Counted from the stretch's first letter, positions 1 to 7,149 are shown. The stretch is 10,173 nt of DNA from Succinivibrionaceae bacterium UBA3769 (GCA_002372325.1 DFFT01000136.1:1-10173); one strand, 5' to 3'. Program-made: numbers and translations. Notes: generated from the letters alone by a model not told the origin.

Positions 1-59
1 CTAGCATTTTGGGAAAGTTGTAATACACTGAACTTGAGAATAAGAGCTAAGGACGTTCC

Positions 60-1277
60 ATGATCACCAGACTGAAAACAGTGAACTTTAAAGCTCTTCA
101 TAACACCGATATCAGATTTTGCGATTTTACCGTGCTTATCGGAAACAACGCTTCCGGAAAAAGTTCTGTGATTCAGGCCATTGATTTTCTGATTACTTCA
201 TGCAAAGCTGAATTTTCCGCTTTTCTGGAACAAATAGACTTGGAAGCCTCTGATATCCTGTCTCTGCTATCGGAAACCAGTAGCAATAAGATAAGTTTTT
301 ACAGTGAATGGGATATTTGGCAACCTGAAGGAACGTCTCTTCGCCTGTCCTGGGAAATGGAAATCGAAGTTATGGAGACTGGCGACATTCACCTCATTCA
401 TGAACTTATCACAGACCTTGACAGCAAAGAGACATTGCTTTCCTATGATAGCAGCCGAAAGCCCCATTGCCTGACAGTCGCTGAAGCAGACGGACAGGAA
501 AGAAACTATCCTTCGCTTACGTTAACATCCTCATCGCTGTATCTCTTGCTCAGGGATGCAAATGATACGACAAGCCTTCCCAAACTCACGGCATTCAAAA
601 ATTTTTTGGTTAATTCCTATTCGTATAACGTGCTCTCACCAGAGGAAATGCGTCAAAGCAATCGCGGCCAGATTAAATTCATCGGCACTTCCGGAAGAGA
701 TCTCTCGGCATACATAAAGGGCATGGCACCAGAAACCAAAAAATCTATCCTCTCAAAATTACGAACTCTCTTGGGTAATACAGTAACTGATATCAAAACC
801 AAAACGGTAAATCCCGGATGGAGTAAAGTCGAAGCAGTTGAGCTTTACGGAAACAACAGGATTACAGTGTCTGCCAGAAACATGAGCGATGGCATGCTAC
901 GTCTGATCGCCATTGTTGCCATAAGCGAATACAAGGCTCCATCTCTTATACTGGTGGATGAAATTGAAAACGGGATTAACACCAGACATGCCGAACAGCT
1001 TGTTAAATTGCTGCAGAACACATGTAAAAAGCATCACCAGCAGATTATCGTATCAACCCACAGCACCGTCTTTCTGGATTACTTCCAACCCCAGAACATT
1101 GTCATGTTCTTCAGGGACTGCGCTACCGGATACACCAGATCTGTAACCATGTCTGATATCCCAAACATACAAGAGCTTTGCGAATACATGTTTCCAGGCG
1201 AGATAATTCTCAATATGTCCAATCAGGAAATTGCCGATGCTTTCCTGAAAACGAACGCGGGAGCGCACATTGACTGA
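60..1277 (+). CDS. AAA family ATPase, OLD/RecF-like, putative defence ATPase
   Basis: This 405-residue protein is an ABC-type ATPase of the AAA_21/OLD-like group, which couples ATP binding to control of a partner nuclease or effector. Visible motifs are a Walker A near the N-terminus (G28 to S36, GNNASGKSS), a signature loop MSDG at 275-278 in place of LSGG, a Walker B ending in D300-E301 (ILVDEIENG), and a switch histidine H334 (STHS). Residues 45-270 form a large insertion of unclear fold, as is usual in this group. The ATG has a Shine-Dalgarno AAGGA at 49-53, six bases upstream. No TOPRIM domain is fused at the C-terminus; a TOPRIM-like protein is instead encoded by the next gene, whose start overlaps this stop by 8 bases. 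The ATPase call is certain. The defence role is inferred from the pairing. All motifs are intact, so this gene looks functional. Confidence 0.88.
   Translation: MITRLKTVNFKALHNTDIRFCDFTVLIGNNASGKSSVIQAIDFLITSCKAEFSAFLEQIDLEASDILSLLSETSSNKISFYSEWDIWQPEGTSLRLSWEMEIEVMETGDIHLIHELITDLDSKETLLSYDSSRKPHCLTVAEADGQERNYPSLTLTSSSLYLLLRDANDTTSLPKLTAFKNFLVNSYSYNVLSPEEMRQSNRGQIKFIGTSGRDLSAYIKGMAPETKKSILSKLRTLLGNTVTDIKTKTVNPGWSKVEAVELYGNNRITVSARNMSDGMLRLIAIVAISEYKAPSLILVDEIENGINTRHAEQLVKLLQNTCKKHHQQIIVSTHSTVFLDYFQPQNIVMFFRDCATGYTRSVTMSDIPNIQELCEYMFPGEIILNMSNQEIADAFLKTNAGAHID
1259..1263 (+). promoter_or_regulatory. Shine-Dalgarno GGGAG for the TTG start at 1270
   Basis: GGGAG lies six bases ahead of TTG 1270, inside the end of the ATPase gene. 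It supports TTG as the start of the TOPRIM-like gene, because there is no ATG in that frame before the conserved GEGPTD motif. The 8-base overlap suggests translational coupling. Confidence 0.65.
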
Positions 1278-2022
1278 TATTCTGATAACCGGAGAAGGTC
1301 CCACCGATTATGGCTGGAAAAGCTTCGGCAGCGACAACTGGCATGAAGGAGCTGCAGCCATACTGCTCCGGAGATGCGCTGAAGCCAAGCTGCGGGAAAA
1401 AGGAGACGGTGATGAACTTAATCTCCATTTCGCCGATCGCAAGGATGTGGAGGCTTTTAAGCTGCAACGAAGTCTCAATTACCATAGTCTTAAAGGCAAA
1501 AGCATTCCTGCTCTCAGATTTTACATGTTAATGAAAGATCGTTAACTTAAAGAAGGAATAAAGTATTCCGCCGGGGTTTACTGCTGCGATGCTGATCACT
1601 CTGCCAACACATCACCAAGTCAGCTTTTTGGCAAAATCTACAGCCAAATCGACGAAGCTGCCACCGTGGCAAAATCCCGTTATTCCGGTAATAAGAACAC
1701 TCCGCTGATTCCGATGGTAGCGCTGCATATGATCGAATCCTGGCTGCTTTCGGATGCCAATGCTTTCATGGAGCATTATGGCTGCAGACATAAACCTCAG
1801 TTACCTCCAAGACCGGAGATTATCTGGGGAAATGTGGACGACAAAAGCAGCAACTATCCCAAACACGTCTTTGTGAGCGTGTGCAAAAGGTGCAACAACA
1901 ATCTGGAGCCGACAAGGGATGATTACGCAGGCATTGCCGCCCATACTGATCTCCAACTGCTCTGCGAGAGATGCGGGATCAGTTTTAAACGGTTTTATGA
2001 CGATATCAATAATCTTTTCTGA
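1270..2022 (+). pseudogene. DUF4276-type TOPRIM-like protein, interrupted by an in-frame TAA
   Basis: One reading frame runs from TTG 1270 to the TGA at 2020-2022 and is broken only by TAA at 1543-1545 (codon 92). Both halves are in the same frame, so this is a nonsense change and not a frameshift. The N-terminal half opens with ITGEGPTD, the acidic EG-x-TD motif expected of TOPRIM-like folds. Just after the stop comes CCDADHS (D107, D109), matching a TOPRIM DxD motif, and then MIESWLLSD (154-162), typical of DUF4276 proteins as I know them. An intact product would have about 250 residues. Two CxxC pairs (CKRC, CERC) lie in the C-terminal part. In the family context the protein would be the nuclease or effector partner of the upstream ATPase. 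As written, translation yields a 91-residue fragment without DxD. Readthrough or a sequencing error cannot be excluded. Confidence 0.72.
1543..1545 (+). other. In-frame premature stop codon (TAA)
   Basis: The codons around it are AAA GAT CGT TAA CTT AAA GAA. The stop is followed by C and is not in a homopolymer, so slippage is an unlikely rescue. A single substitution from CAA, GAA or AAA would produce it. Confidence 0.8.
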
Positions 2023-2228
2023 TACGTCCTCGCAAATGCCCGCCAAGCACAGTGTCCGAACATGATCTCTTTGGGCATCAAAAACCGTAATCTGACTTCA
2101 TCATCAAACACTCTAAGAAAAACCGCCATCTTCATCGAGATGCTTTGACAGGGCAAAACCCAGCGCAGCATCCTAAATCAAAAGTGGCGGCAAAGTGAAG
2201 CAAAGACAATTTCAGAAAGACGGTATTC
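2023..2228. other. Intergenic region between convergent genes; no intact gene
   Basis: This gap separates the TOPRIM-like pseudogene from the transpeptidase gene, which converge here. No ORF of note has a ribosome binding site. On the - strand two open runs in different frames meet at a T5 run at 2118-2122 and may be a decayed coding remnant. A weak hairpin lies at 2123-2190. I recognise nothing else. Confidence 0.4.
2118..2190 (-). terminator. Possible terminator of the transpeptidase gene
   Basis: Read on the - strand, GCCGCCA (TGGCGG at 2185-2190 on +) can pair with TGGCGG (CCGCCA at 2123-2128 on +), followed at once by TTTTTC. A smaller hairpin CATCT/AGATG (2127-2142, six-base loop) lies inside. 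The loop of the outer stem is long (about 56 bases), so this is a weak prediction. Confidence 0.3.
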
Positions 2229-3731
2229 TTAATTTCCCTCCTGACCTGCAAAATGCTTTGAAACCAGCGCCGGGACTTTACCGGCGCCATCAATGCCATA
2301 AACATCAGGATATTGGTAAATTTCTCCGTTCTGCCCGATAAAAGCCGTCAAATAAGCCACATATACCGGAATCCTGTGACTTACCGGAGCCCATTGCATC
2401 TTGCCCTTCTTGATAATTGCCGCAATACGTTCTGGACTGTAGGAGGTATCCCTGAGAACATATTCCGCAAGCTCCTTGGATTTTTCCACCCGAACGCAGC
2501 CCGAACTCAAGGCTCTGGTCACTCTCTGAAAATTCCCCGGTGAATTGGTGGAATGGAGGTACACCGCATCAGTGTTGGGAAAATTAAACTTATAAAGTCC
2601 CAAAGCGTTTTTGCTGCCGGAAGACTGCACAATGCGATACCCCGGAAGCCCCTTCTTAATCTGAGCATCCGAGAGCCAGGCAGGATCAGCCGCATAGCCT
2701 TCAGAATCATAAAGAGTAAGACCATGTTTGGCGAGATATCCCCTGTCCCGAAGAAGTTTCGGCGCGTAATCCTTTTTCAGAATGGTGGGAGGGGCTGTCC
2801 AGGTGGGATTAAGAACCACATTGCTGAGAACGCTGGTAAAAAGAGGAGTCTGGCGATCCTTTCGGCCCACAATGACCCTGCTGTTTAATACTGATTTGCC
2901 GTCACGATAAACATGAAGATTCATGTCGGGAACATTTACAAAAATGTACTCCCCTCCGGCTGTAAGCACCGGATCTGCCATTCTGATCATGGTTCTCGCA
3001 ATGTTCACCGCCTCCTGATCCCGTTTCCGGAACATGGTTTCATAGGTCTGATAACCGGCAATGCCATCGGCAGTGAGCCCCCGGGCCTTCTGATAGTTGC
3101 GGACGGCTTCCTCGGTATCGGCATCAAATACTCCTTCGTCCGGAAGAATGGCATCCAGATACCCCAAAGTCTTCAGATTCTGCCGGAGTATATTTACATT
3201 TTCTCCTTCTGCCCCGGGTTTCAGCACTTCAAACTCATAGGGCAGCAGTTTCTTTTCATTATCCTGCCCCAATAGTCCCAGAAGAGCAGCCCTGTAGGAC
3301 TCATAACGCGGTACCGGCGGCCTTGCGGAAATCAGAAAGTCAGTAAGCCTGTCCGTATCCAGAAGATGCTGATATTCCTCACGGTATTTAGGGAAATCTG
3401 CCTTTTTGACAGCAGGGAATTTCAGGTACTGCCGGTCGCTCCACTTAAGATCGGCGGACATCTCCCGGAAGGCTCTGATATAGCCATATCCCTCCATGAG
3501 CTTTTCTCCGTAGGAGGGAGTGTTTTCGCTATTTATGAGTGAATCATACATGCCGGCGTAGGCACCGTTAAAATTTGCCACTGCCAGCTCAAGAAGCTGA
3601 GCTTTAATCTCATTCTGCGCCTCTGCATCAGGAAAATCCTGAGACTGAACTATTCCGGCCAAGGCAAGCAGACCAAGACCAAATAACCTTACCAAAAACA
3701 TCTGGTTCACCTGTTTTAACATTATTGACAT
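2229..3731 (-). CDS. ldtD: L,D-transpeptidase, YcbB/LdtD type
   Basis: This 500-residue enzyme forms meso-DAP to meso-DAP (3-3) cross-links in peptidoglycan on the periplasmic side, and in E. coli its homologue confers beta-lactam bypass. A hydrophobic N-terminal segment (about 12-28) serves as signal or anchor. A scaffold region follows, then a PG_binding_1 domain (about 168-233), then a YkuD catalytic domain (about 260-425). The catalytic signature is complete: H393 in YLHS, and SSGCVR with nucleophile C412. The C-terminal block with PVYVAYLTAF and PDVYG (about 455-480) is typical of YcbB. It is about 100 residues shorter than E. coli YcbB (615). Start ATG 3731 is supported by AGAAGG on the - strand (3739-3744), seven bases upstream; the internal ATGs at codons 4 and 11 would cut into the signal segment. 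It stands alone, divergent from the zinc operon. Confidence 0.93.
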   Translation of the reverse strand: MSIMLKQVNQMFLVRLFGLGLLALAGIVQSQDFPDAEAQNEIKAQLLELAVANFNGAYAGMYDSLINSENTPSYGEKLMEGYGYIRAFREMSADLKWSDRQYLKFPAVKKADFPKYREEYQHLLDTDRLTDFLISARPPVPRYESYRAALLGLLGQDNEKKLLPYEFEVLKPGAEGENVNILRQNLKTLGYLDAILPDEGVFDADTEEAVRNYQKARGLTADGIAGYQTYETMFRKRDQEAVNIARTMIRMADPVLTAGGEYIFVNVPDMNLHVYRDGKSVLNSRVIVGRKDRQTPLFTSVLSNVVLNPTWTAPPTILKKDYAPKLLRDRGYLAKHGLTLYDSEGYAADPAWLSDAQIKKGLPGYRIVQSSGSKNALGLYKFNFPNTDAVYLHSTNSPGNFQRVTRALSSGCVRVEKSKELAEYVLRDTSYSPERIAAIIKKGKMQWAPVSHRIPVYVAYLTAFIGQNGEIYQYPDVYGIDGAGKVPALVSKHFAGQEGN

Positions 3732-4001
3732 CCCGAAGCCTTCTGACTAACTGTTCGAATCGTCGCCCCGCTGAAGCCCGTACCAGAAACATTCGTACCA
3801 GTTTGGCACACTTAATCATCTCCAATACTGTCAGCGCTTTCATGGCTCCTTGTGTCAATGTTGAATCCTGAAAATCAGCTATGCAGCAATTTTCAGACAT
3901 AGCAGAATCTTTGCTTCTCCGAAAAAGAGACCTGAACATCCTGATATGCAGTCTCTATTATAGCGGATTCAAAGCCTGAAAATTCAGCAAAAGGGAACAA
4001 G

Positions 4002-4029
4002 ATTATAATGAGGCAGTGTTCCATGGCAA
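4002..4029 (-). promoter_or_regulatory. Promoter-like element toward the transpeptidase gene
   Basis: On the - strand, TTGCCA (4024-4029; 5 of 6 to TTGACA) is followed after 16 bases by a perfect TATAAT (4002-4007). A second perfect TATAAT on the same strand at 3957-3962 lacks a good -35. Either would give a long leader ahead of the ATG at 3731. Confidence 0.45.
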
Positions 4030-4131
4030 TTCACTTCTTATCGCCAGCATGGCGCTCTGCGCAGGGCAGCCGCCATAACCACATGAAAAATTGAACACAT
4101 GCAAAACCATTACACCTGAGAAAAATATCAT

Positions 4132-4159
4132 TAGACAAAACCGCCAAAGCACCGATAAT
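4132..4159 (+). promoter_or_regulatory. Promoter-like element of the zinc importer operon
   Basis: TAGACA (4132-4137; 5 of 6) and GATAAT (4154-4159; 5 of 6) are separated by 16 bases. Transcription would begin near 4166, about 20 bases before the GTG of the small ORF at 4188 and just upstream of its GGAG. Its position fits the operon, but no regulator site was recognised. Confidence 0.45.
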
Positions 4160-4174
4160 TAGGGGAAAAATTAC

Positions 4175-4178
4175 GGAG
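4175..4178 (+). promoter_or_regulatory. GGAG ribosome binding site of the small ORF at 4188
   Basis: GGAG sits nine bases before GTG 4188. By contrast znuC (ATG 4283) has no convincing site of its own, which favours ribosome entry here and coupling into znuC. Confidence 0.4.
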
Positions 4179-4187
4179 AAAACAGTC

Positions 4188-4286
4188 GTGTATTCCATAT
4201 ACAACGCCGGCATTCTTGCCCGGATGACTGCAGTGCTTAGCGTGACAGCAGTTATCTTATTAGTGATTTTGAGCATCCTTCCATGA
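4188..4286 (+). CDS. Possible small membrane or leader peptide ahead of znuC (32 aa)
   Basis: A GTG-started frame of 32 codons ends in a TGA that overlaps the znuC start as ATGA (4283-4286). The peptide has a short polar N-terminus (MYSIYNAG) and then one strongly hydrophobic stretch from about residue 12 to 32, rich in V, L and I, which would span the membrane once. A promoter-like element (4132-4159) and GGAG (4175-4178) are correctly spaced in front. An alternative start at ATG 4224 would give 20 residues but has no ribosome binding site. Its role may be only to deliver ribosomes to znuC, or it may be a small subunit or regulator of the transporter. It matches no family I know, and such a short frame could arise by chance. 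Confidence 0.4.
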   Translation: MYSIYNAGILARMTAVLSVTAVILLVILSILP

Positions 4287-5182
4287 AAATCATCTTTTCC
4301 GATATCACCCTGGGCTACTACCGGCATCCTGTGGTGCACCATCTCAATATGGAGATCAAAGAAGGCAGCGCCACTGCAATCGCCGGCCCGAACGGCGGCG
4401 GCAAATCGACTCTCCTTAAAGGCATCATGGGATTTATAAAGCCGCTGTCGGGAAGCATAATATTCGAGGATATCACCGTTCGGGATATTGGCTATCTCCC
4501 CCAGTCTTCTGCCGTGGACAAAACCTTTCCCCTGACCACCGCCGAGCTTGCGGCCACCGGCCTCTGGAAAAGCACCGGATGGTTCCGGAGAATTGATGCC
4601 GCTTCCCGTGACCGCATCCATAAGGCACTGGAACAGGTGCGCCTGTCCGGCATGGAAAACGAACCCTTAAAAGCCCTTTCCGGCGGTCAGATTCAAAGAG
4701 CCCTGTTTGCGAGACTCATTCTTCAGGATGCCCGGGTTATCATTCTTGATGAACCCTTTAATGCCATTGATTTTAAAACCGTAAACGATCTCTGGGAGAT
4801 TATTGAAAACTGGAAAGCCGAAGGACGCACGGTTATTGCCGTGCTCCACAACTACCAGATGATAAGAGAACACTTTGACGAAGCGGTCCTGATTTCCCGG
4901 GAGCTCATTGCCCTGGGAACTCCTGCAGAGGTATTGACGGAAGAGAACATCACCAAGGCTTTCGGGATGGAAATCTATCCCCACCACGATGCCGGGATCT
5001 GCCACCGGACACCGGCTCTCTCCGTGCCAGAGGATCATTCATCCCATGGACATCATCATGATCACCATGGCACCAGACGCCATGATCCGAGAGACGCCGC
5101 GACCGGACAGGCTTCATCCGATCCAAAAATAACCGAATCCGGATCCGCCCCGGATAACAGCGCCAAGCGCGGAACAAAATAG
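4283..5182 (+). CDS. znuC: Zinc/manganese ABC transporter, ATP-binding protein
   Basis: This 299-residue cytoplasmic ATPase powers metal import through the permease encoded next. All ABC motifs are present: Walker A G35-T43 (GPNGGGKST), Q-loop Q74, signature LSGGQ at 132-136, Walker B with D156-E157 (IILDEP), and the switch histidine H189. After the nucleotide-binding domain the protein carries an extra tail of roughly 60 residues with a His cluster at 252-267 (eight His) and then a low-complexity polar end. His-rich C-termini occur in some ZnuC proteins and are thought to bind zinc. The ATG at 4283 has no clear ribosome binding site but overlaps the stop of a possible upstream small ORF, suggesting coupling. 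The permease starts 14 bases after the stop. Family is certain; zinc as substrate is an inference from the His-rich tail and the receptor. Confidence 0.92.
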   Translation: MKIIFSDITLGYYRHPVVHHLNMEIKEGSATAIAGPNGGGKSTLLKGIMGFIKPLSGSIIFEDITVRDIGYLPQSSAVDKTFPLTTAELAATGLWKSTGWFRRIDAASRDRIHKALEQVRLSGMENEPLKALSGGQIQRALFARLILQDARVIILDEPFNAIDFKTVNDLWEIIENWKAEGRTVIAVLHNYQMIREHFDEAVLISRELIALGTPAEVLTEENITKAFGMEIYPHHDAGICHRTPALSVPEDHSSHGHHHDHHGTRRHDPRDAATGQASSDPKITESGSAPDNSAKRGTK

Positions 5183-5196
5183 CACGGTACAAAACA

Positions 5197-6075
5197 ATGT
5201 GGAATCTCATCATTGATAACATCTGGACGCCGCTCTTTTCTTACGATTTCATGAAACGAGCTCTGGCAAGTCTGTTTATTCTTTCGCTGTCAGCGCCGGT
5301 TATCGGAGTATTCCTGTCTCTCCGAAAGCTCAGTCTCAGCGGAGATGCTCTTTCACACGCCATTCTGCCGGGTGCCGCCATAGGATTTCTTCTGAAGGGG
5401 CTTTCCGTAGTCGCCATGACCATCGGGGGCATTCTGGCGGGAACCCTGGTAATATTTATGTCGGCGCTTTTTTCCCGGCTGAGCAGAAATACCGAAGACA
5501 GTTCGCTGGCGGTTTTCTACCTTACCAGTCTTGCTCTGGGGGTGCTGATTATTTCCCTGAGCGGTTCCGGAGTGGATCTTCTGAGCTTTCTCTTTGGTTC
5601 CGTGTTCACTATTTCCGGAGATACGGTGATTTTTCTGGGAATTAATGCCGTACTGACTCTCACCATCATGGCAATTATTCTGCGGCCCCTGATTATTGAT
5701 TCCGTGGATCCGCTGTATCTGGCCTCCGTAAGCCGCTCAGGCCCCTATGTGCACTTCGCTTTCATGTTTGCCGTGGTAATGAATCTGGTAGCCGGCTTCG
5801 AGGCTATCGGCACCCTCATGGCAGTGGGGATGATGGTAATTCCGGGCATCAGTGCCCGTTTCTGGAGTCTCAGACTGGGAAATATCATTCTTTTTAGCAT
5901 TGCCATCGCCGCTATAGCTTCTCTGGCCGGGCTTTTGCTGTCTTTTCATCTGAACATTCCCGGAGGCCCGGCGGTAATACTGATTCTGGGAGGAATTTAC
6001 CTTGTATCCTTCCTGTTCGGAATCCGTAACGGCCTTGTTTTTAAACTGTTTTCTCCAAAGCATTACGAATCGTAA
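5197..6075 (+). CDS. znuB: Zinc/manganese ABC transporter, permease protein
   Basis: This 292-residue inner-membrane protein belongs to the ABC-3 permease family and forms, as a dimer, the channel for metal import. It has about eight hydrophobic helices spread over the whole length. Family hallmarks are visible: LSLSGDALSHAILPG near 45-59, the coupling region with FEAIGTLMAVGMMVIPG near 201-217, and NIPGGPAVIL near 253-262. Length is normal for the family (about 260-300). The ATG at 5197 is 14 bases after znuC and has only a weak ribosome binding site, so it is probably translated from the same message. The order ATPase, permease, receptor on one strand differs from E. coli, where znuA is divergent from znuCB. 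Substrate cannot be read from the permease alone. Confidence 0.93.
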   Translation: MWNLIIDNIWTPLFSYDFMKRALASLFILSLSAPVIGVFLSLRKLSLSGDALSHAILPGAAIGFLLKGLSVVAMTIGGILAGTLVIFMSALFSRLSRNTEDSSLAVFYLTSLALGVLIISLSGSGVDLLSFLFGSVFTISGDTVIFLGINAVLTLTIMAIILRPLIIDSVDPLYLASVSRSGPYVHFAFMFAVVMNLVAGFEAIGTLMAVGMMVIPGISARFWSLRLGNIILFSIAIAAIASLAGLLLSFHLNIPGGPAVILILGGIYLVSFLFGIRNGLVFKLFSPKHYES

Positions 6076-6163
6076 GAGTTTGGACTATGCCTCCGAGAAA
6101 ATTATCGGGGCAGCAAAATACTTCAGCAGCAAATCAGAAAAGGGAAATCAACAGCATTCCATT

Positions 6164-7105
6164 ATGAACAGAATTAAACTCTCTCTTTTGTCAGCTCTGG
6201 GCATTACAGCTCTTTTTGCCGGAAATGCTCTGGCAGAGATTAATGTTGCCGCATCGTTCAGTATCACCGAAGACATAGTTCATGAAATCGGCGGGGATCG
6301 CGTGAAAGTGACCGCAGTTATCCCCAGAGGCTCCAATCCTCACAGCTACAGCCTCCGGCCCCAGGATCTCATGACATTGGAAAAAGCGGACATCGTCTTT
6401 CTTACCGGCCTGGGCTTTGATGATTATCTGAAACGCTGGGCCTCTGCTCCGGAACATCAGAAAAAAATCGTTGATATCTCCCGGGGGATAAAGCCGATCC
6501 AAAATGAGAATGATGACCATGAAGGAGAGGATCACGAAAATGAGCATGAGTATCACGCCGAACATGAACACCATCACCAAGGAACTGATCCCCATGCCTG
6601 GCAAAATCCTCTGAACGGCGCTGTTTATGCGGAAAACATCCGAAGGGAACTCTGCAACAGAGAGCCCGATTCCTGCGAGTTCTTCACTGGCAATGCCGAT
6701 AATTACATTAAGTCTCTGAAAAACCTTGATTCCCGTTATCAGGAGCTTTTTGCCAGAGTTCCGGATAAAAACCGCATCATGATCACCACCCATGATGCCT
6801 TCAACTACCTCGCTGACCGCTATCGGATTAAAATTCTGGCCCCCCGGGGAATTACCGACTCCCACGAACCCTCCGCCGGCGACATTGCCGCAATAGAAAA
6901 GCTCATGAAGGAAAACAAGGTTCATGCGGTATTTATCGAAAACCTGGCCGCCAATGCCGCCGTGGAAGATCTGTCCCGCAAAAACGGCCGGGTGATAAAC
7001 GGCATGCTCTTTACAGACTCGCTTGCCGAGGAACCGGAAGGAAACACCTACCTCAGGATGATTGAGCACAACCTCAGGGTTATTCATGATGCCATGTCGC
7101 AGTAA
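6164..7105 (+). CDS. znuA: Zinc/manganese ABC transporter, periplasmic binding protein
   Basis: This 313-residue cluster A-I (TroA/ZnuA-like) receptor captures metal in the periplasm and delivers it to the permease. ATG 6164 is chosen because it begins a clear signal peptide (residues 1-24, ending NALA, mature from E25); the frame is open further upstream inside znuB but that part is a shadow. No strong ribosome binding site precedes it. Probable metal ligands are H60 (NPHSY), H144 (DPHAW), H210 (THDAF) and D285 (FTDS), the H-H-H-D set known from Treponema TroA, whereas PsaA-like manganese receptors have Glu in third place. Between the first two lies an acidic, His-rich loop (119-138, eight His) typical of zinc receptors. 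C164 and C171 could form a disulfide. Zinc is the likeliest substrate; manganese is possible. Confidence 0.9.
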   Translation: MNRIKLSLLSALGITALFAGNALAEINVAASFSITEDIVHEIGGDRVKVTAVIPRGSNPHSYSLRPQDLMTLEKADIVFLTGLGFDDYLKRWASAPEHQKKIVDISRGIKPIQNENDDHEGEDHENEHEYHAEHEHHHQGTDPHAWQNPLNGAVYAENIRRELCNREPDSCEFFTGNADNYIKSLKNLDSRYQELFARVPDKNRIMITTHDAFNYLADRYRIKILAPRGITDSHEPSAGDIAAIEKLMKENKVHAVFIENLAANAAVEDLSRKNGRVINGMLFTDSLAEEPEGNTYLRMIEHNLRVIHDAMSQ

Positions 7106-7120
7106 ATTACCGAGCATAAC

Positions 7121-7149
7121 CGGAGGACTTTTGCAGATCTGATCCTCCG
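7121..7149 (+). terminator. Inverted repeat after the zinc operon, possible terminator
   Basis: CGGAGGA (7121-7127) is perfectly repeated in inverse as TCCTCCG (7143-7149) around a 15-base loop, 16 bases after the znuA stop. No T-run follows, so intrinsic termination would be inefficient; it may instead protect the 3' end of the message. Confidence 0.4.

Larger units (their letters stand above)
3732..4187. other. Divergent intergenic region (456 bp) with promoters on both strands
   Basis: The region lies between the divergent transpeptidase gene and the zinc importer operon. It holds promoter-like elements described separately (- strand at 4002-4029 and 3957-3962; + strand at 4132-4159). The mapped - strand promoters imply a transpeptidase leader of roughly 220-270 bases. 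I see no convincing ORF, tRNA or repeat in it. I could not identify a clear Zur or MntR operator palindrome. Confidence 0.5.

Noticed and set aside
1546..2022. Separate gene starting at GTG 1666 downstream of the stop
   Set aside because: The sequence before 1666 in the same frame encodes the expected DxD motif, so the second half is the remainder of the interrupted gene and not an independent gene.
3628..3939. 103-codon - strand frame overlapping the start of the transpeptidase gene
   Set aside because: It has no usable ribosome binding site, overlaps the well-supported ldtD start by about 100 bases and shows no recognisable domain.
4156..4173. TAATT/AATTA inverted repeat as a Zur operator
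   Set aside because: The arms are only five bases, AT-rich, and do not match the Zur consensus I know.
4031..4621. 196-codon - strand frame across the zinc operon promoter and znuC
   Set aside because: It is antisense to the clear ABC ATPase and has no domain or ribosome binding site.
5041..5090. CAT-rich repeat in the DNA of znuC
   Set aside because: It is explained by the His-rich coding tail and is not an independent repeat element.
6002..6163. N-terminal extension of the metal receptor into znuB
   Set aside because: The in-frame upstream start would remove the clear signal peptide from the N-terminus and overlaps the permease; ATG 6164 fits much better.
6191..7117. 308-codon - strand frame opposite the metal receptor gene
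   Set aside because: It is an antisense shadow of znuA; its hydrophobic patches mirror the sense codons and no family is recognisable.
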